DNA of 64,000 bases from Limnochordia bacterium (GTDB lineage Bacteria > Bacillota > Limnochordia > DUMW01). Shown here in pieces: positions 63,048-64,000 of the stretch. The notes under the pieces were generated by a model, which was not told the origin of the DNA, did not search any database, and saw only the letters and a list, made by a program, of their open reading frames with translations. Every line of letters starts with the position of its first letter. Position 1 is the first letter of the stretch. The position numbers and the translations under genes are program-made. The stretch spans positions 27,595-91,594 of the forward strand of contig JALNWK010000002.1 in the NCBI GenBank assembly GCA_023230925.1, written 5' to 3'.

Positions 63048-63063
63048 ATACTATATGTAGTGC
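63048..63063 (-). promoter_or_regulatory. NrdR-box-like operator upstream of nrdJ
   Basis: ATACTATATGTAGTGC on the plus strand, palindromic core ACTATATGTAGT. It agrees with the NrdR-box pattern (ACACWATATnTWGTGT) at most positions. It lies 19-34 bases before the nrdJ start. Only one box was found; NrdR usually uses two. Confidence 0.6.
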
Positions 63064-63190
63064 TAAGTCAATTGTATGATACCAGATGTGGTAGTGTCCA
63101 GAGGGATAATTGGTAGTAACATGTCCATTAACTCCACCTATCCTAAGGGTACTCCTTTTTTCTGGTTCAATCGCAGGGGGCTGGAAAAGG

Positions 63191-63222
63191 GGCATCCTTC
63201 ACCCTAATCGGCGAAGGATGCC
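63191..63222 (-). terminator. Terminator of the small zinc-ribbon gene
   Basis: GGCATCCTTC / GAAGGATGCC with a 12-base loop; CCCTTTTCC follows on the minus strand. Confidence 0.65.
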
Positions 63223-63227
63223 AATCC

Positions 63228-63338
63228 TTACTTATTCTTCGATCTTACAAACGTATCCCGGGAGCTGCAGTCCGGGCACTTGGCAGGCTTTCGTCCAGGT
63301 TTTTCACACCCGCAACTGGTACATTTCCAGATCGCCAC
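63228..63338 (-). CDS. Tiny rubredoxin-like zinc-ribbon protein
   Basis: A 36-residue ORF, MAIWKCTSCGCEKPGRKPAK then CPDCSSRDTFVRSKNK, with two CxxC pairs (CTSC and CPDC). It resembles the RCKP-type rubredoxin-like family of small Clostridial proteins. GTG at 63338 has GGAGG 8 bases upstream and a terminator follows, so it is a real gene despite its size. Function unknown; metal binding is likely. Confidence 0.7.
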   Translation of the reverse strand: MAIWKCTSCGCEKPGRKPAKCPDCSSRDTFVRSKNK

Positions 63339-63915
63339 CTATTGCACCTCCTTCAGGGCAAAACTATCGTACCACACTCGTATTTTACCCAAGACGGATA
63401 TACTTAAACGAAAGAATAGATATCCCAACCAGGTTCGCCTTTAGGGAAAAATGGGTTTACCGAAAGCCGATCCCGGATTTACGGTGTTTTTGCACAGCAG
63501 TAAACACCATCGGATTGAGCCCATGTACCAGCTCTTACGTAAACTAAGATAAAGACTACCTTGCCAAAAATGGCCACTTCTTTCGGTTCCGTTTGTTCTG
63601 CGTACCCCGCAGCATAGGCCCTTCCTGCCGATCTATTTGTGCCTATGCCGCAGCCAATATACGTTCTCGTTCATTCTAAGGGGACTCTTGCTACCTTTTT
63701 CCAGAGTAACACAGAACAGTAATGCACACCCGTGCTACAGAAAGAGTGGTACCCGGTCACCTGGACCTTCTCCTAAACGGGTAGTGGAAAATCAAGCTGT
63801 GATGCTGCCATATCTTCAAGAAAATATGCTTAGACCTGTGACCACAAACGCATCCCAATTCACAGGCTCAACGAAAGTGAATACTGCGCTCACTCAGAGC
63901 CATCATTCCGTTTGA
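63339..63915. other. Intergenic stretch without a recognised gene
   Basis: No product recognised on either strand. One stem, GGTGTTT/AAACACC near 63491-63516, is visible. The open frame at 63110-63547 (+) runs across the zinc-ribbon gene and terminator and is not credible. Confidence 0.4.
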
Positions 63916-63972
63916 GTTGAGCCACCCTCTCGGTGAAAACTGAGCCACCTTCACGCTCAAAGTTGAGCCACC
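63916..63972. mobile_element. Three tandem-spaced terminal repeats, IS21-family-like element end
   Basis: Three near-identical copies of GTTGAGCCACC begin at 63916, 63939 (ACTGAGCCACC) and 63962, exactly 23 bases apart. Multiple short end repeats of the form TTGAGCCAC(C) are characteristic of IS21-type elements. The body of the element would lie beyond the right edge. Confidence 0.6.
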
Positions 63973-64000
63973 TACTTGGACAATTAATCGATTTGAGCTC

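Noticed and set aside
63030..63230. Looked for a cobalamin riboswitch upstream of nrdJ.
   Set aside because: No B12-box sequence was found; the visible element is an NrdR-like palindrome.
63110..63547. A 145-codon plus-strand frame.
   Set aside because: It crosses a terminator and the better supported minus-strand zinc-ribbon gene, and its product has no recognisable features.

Overview
The window looks like chromosomal DNA of a spore-forming, anaerobic Bacillota (Firmicutes). The evidence is a classic low-GC Gram-positive gene order, sporulation genes (ylbJ, spoVT, a SigH-like sigma factor, a DUF3794/SPOCS protein), the FapR lipid regulator with its operator, the SCIFF peptide and its radical-SAM maturase (a clostridial hallmark), and a B12-dependent ribonucleotide reductase. 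TTG and GTG starts are frequent. A deep-branching, perhaps Limnochordia- or Clostridia-like lineage is my inference; the sequence alone does not name a species.

Layout. 1-1.3 kb holds the 3' part of a membrane phosphatase-like gene. 1.3-6.6 kb is a minus-strand ribosome/secretion operon: ylxM-ffh-rpsP-khpA-rimM-trmD-rplS-lepB-rnhB, read from a consensus promoter at 6.59 kb. 6.6-7.9 kb holds a fossil transposase and a DUF3794 gene. 8-21 kb is the ftsY-smc block, a SigH-like gene facing a degenerate S24-type regulator, rnc, and the fatty-acid operon fapR-plsX-fabH-fabD-fabG-acpP-fabF under a FapR box. 21-26.5 kb is an accessory stretch (small membrane protein, frameshifted gene, transposase scrap, Fic protein, lactonase) placed between fapR and rpmF, which are normally close. 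26.6-35.7 kb returns to core genes: rpmF-yceD, a LysM protein, a patatin, ylbJ, coaD-rsmD, degV, yloV, asp23, DUF1858. 35.8-40 kb is a second accessory insert, between the asp23 group and rpmB: a DNA methyltransferase, a BrxF-like protein, an AraC fragment and a group II intron scrap. 40-44.6 kb carries spoVT, a stand-alone carbohydrate-binding module, a flavin reductase and CIRCE-controlled groESL. 44.9-51 kb has a serine hydrolase, the tRNA-Leu/SCIFF locus, a glycosidase-like gene and a broken UroD-family gene. 51.5-63.3 kb has cell-wall genes, an ABC solute-binding protein, mgsA-coaE-mutM-polA, an SLH protein, nrdJ and a tiny zinc-ribbon gene. The right edge enters terminal repeats resembling those of an IS21-type element.

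How it works together. Most of the window is housekeeping: protein targeting (ffh, ftsY, ylxM, lepB), ribosome maturation, chromosome handling (smc, polA, mutM) and membrane lipid synthesis under FapR feedback. The most interesting accessory features are a BREX-like pair (BrxF homologue with an eroded Walker A motif plus a methyltransferase), a tRNA-Leu gene 26 bases ahead of the SCIFF peptide gene with an attenuator-like hairpin before the maturase, a non-catalytic S24-type regulator with 16-bp direct repeats, and a Fic gene with paired repeats over its promoter.
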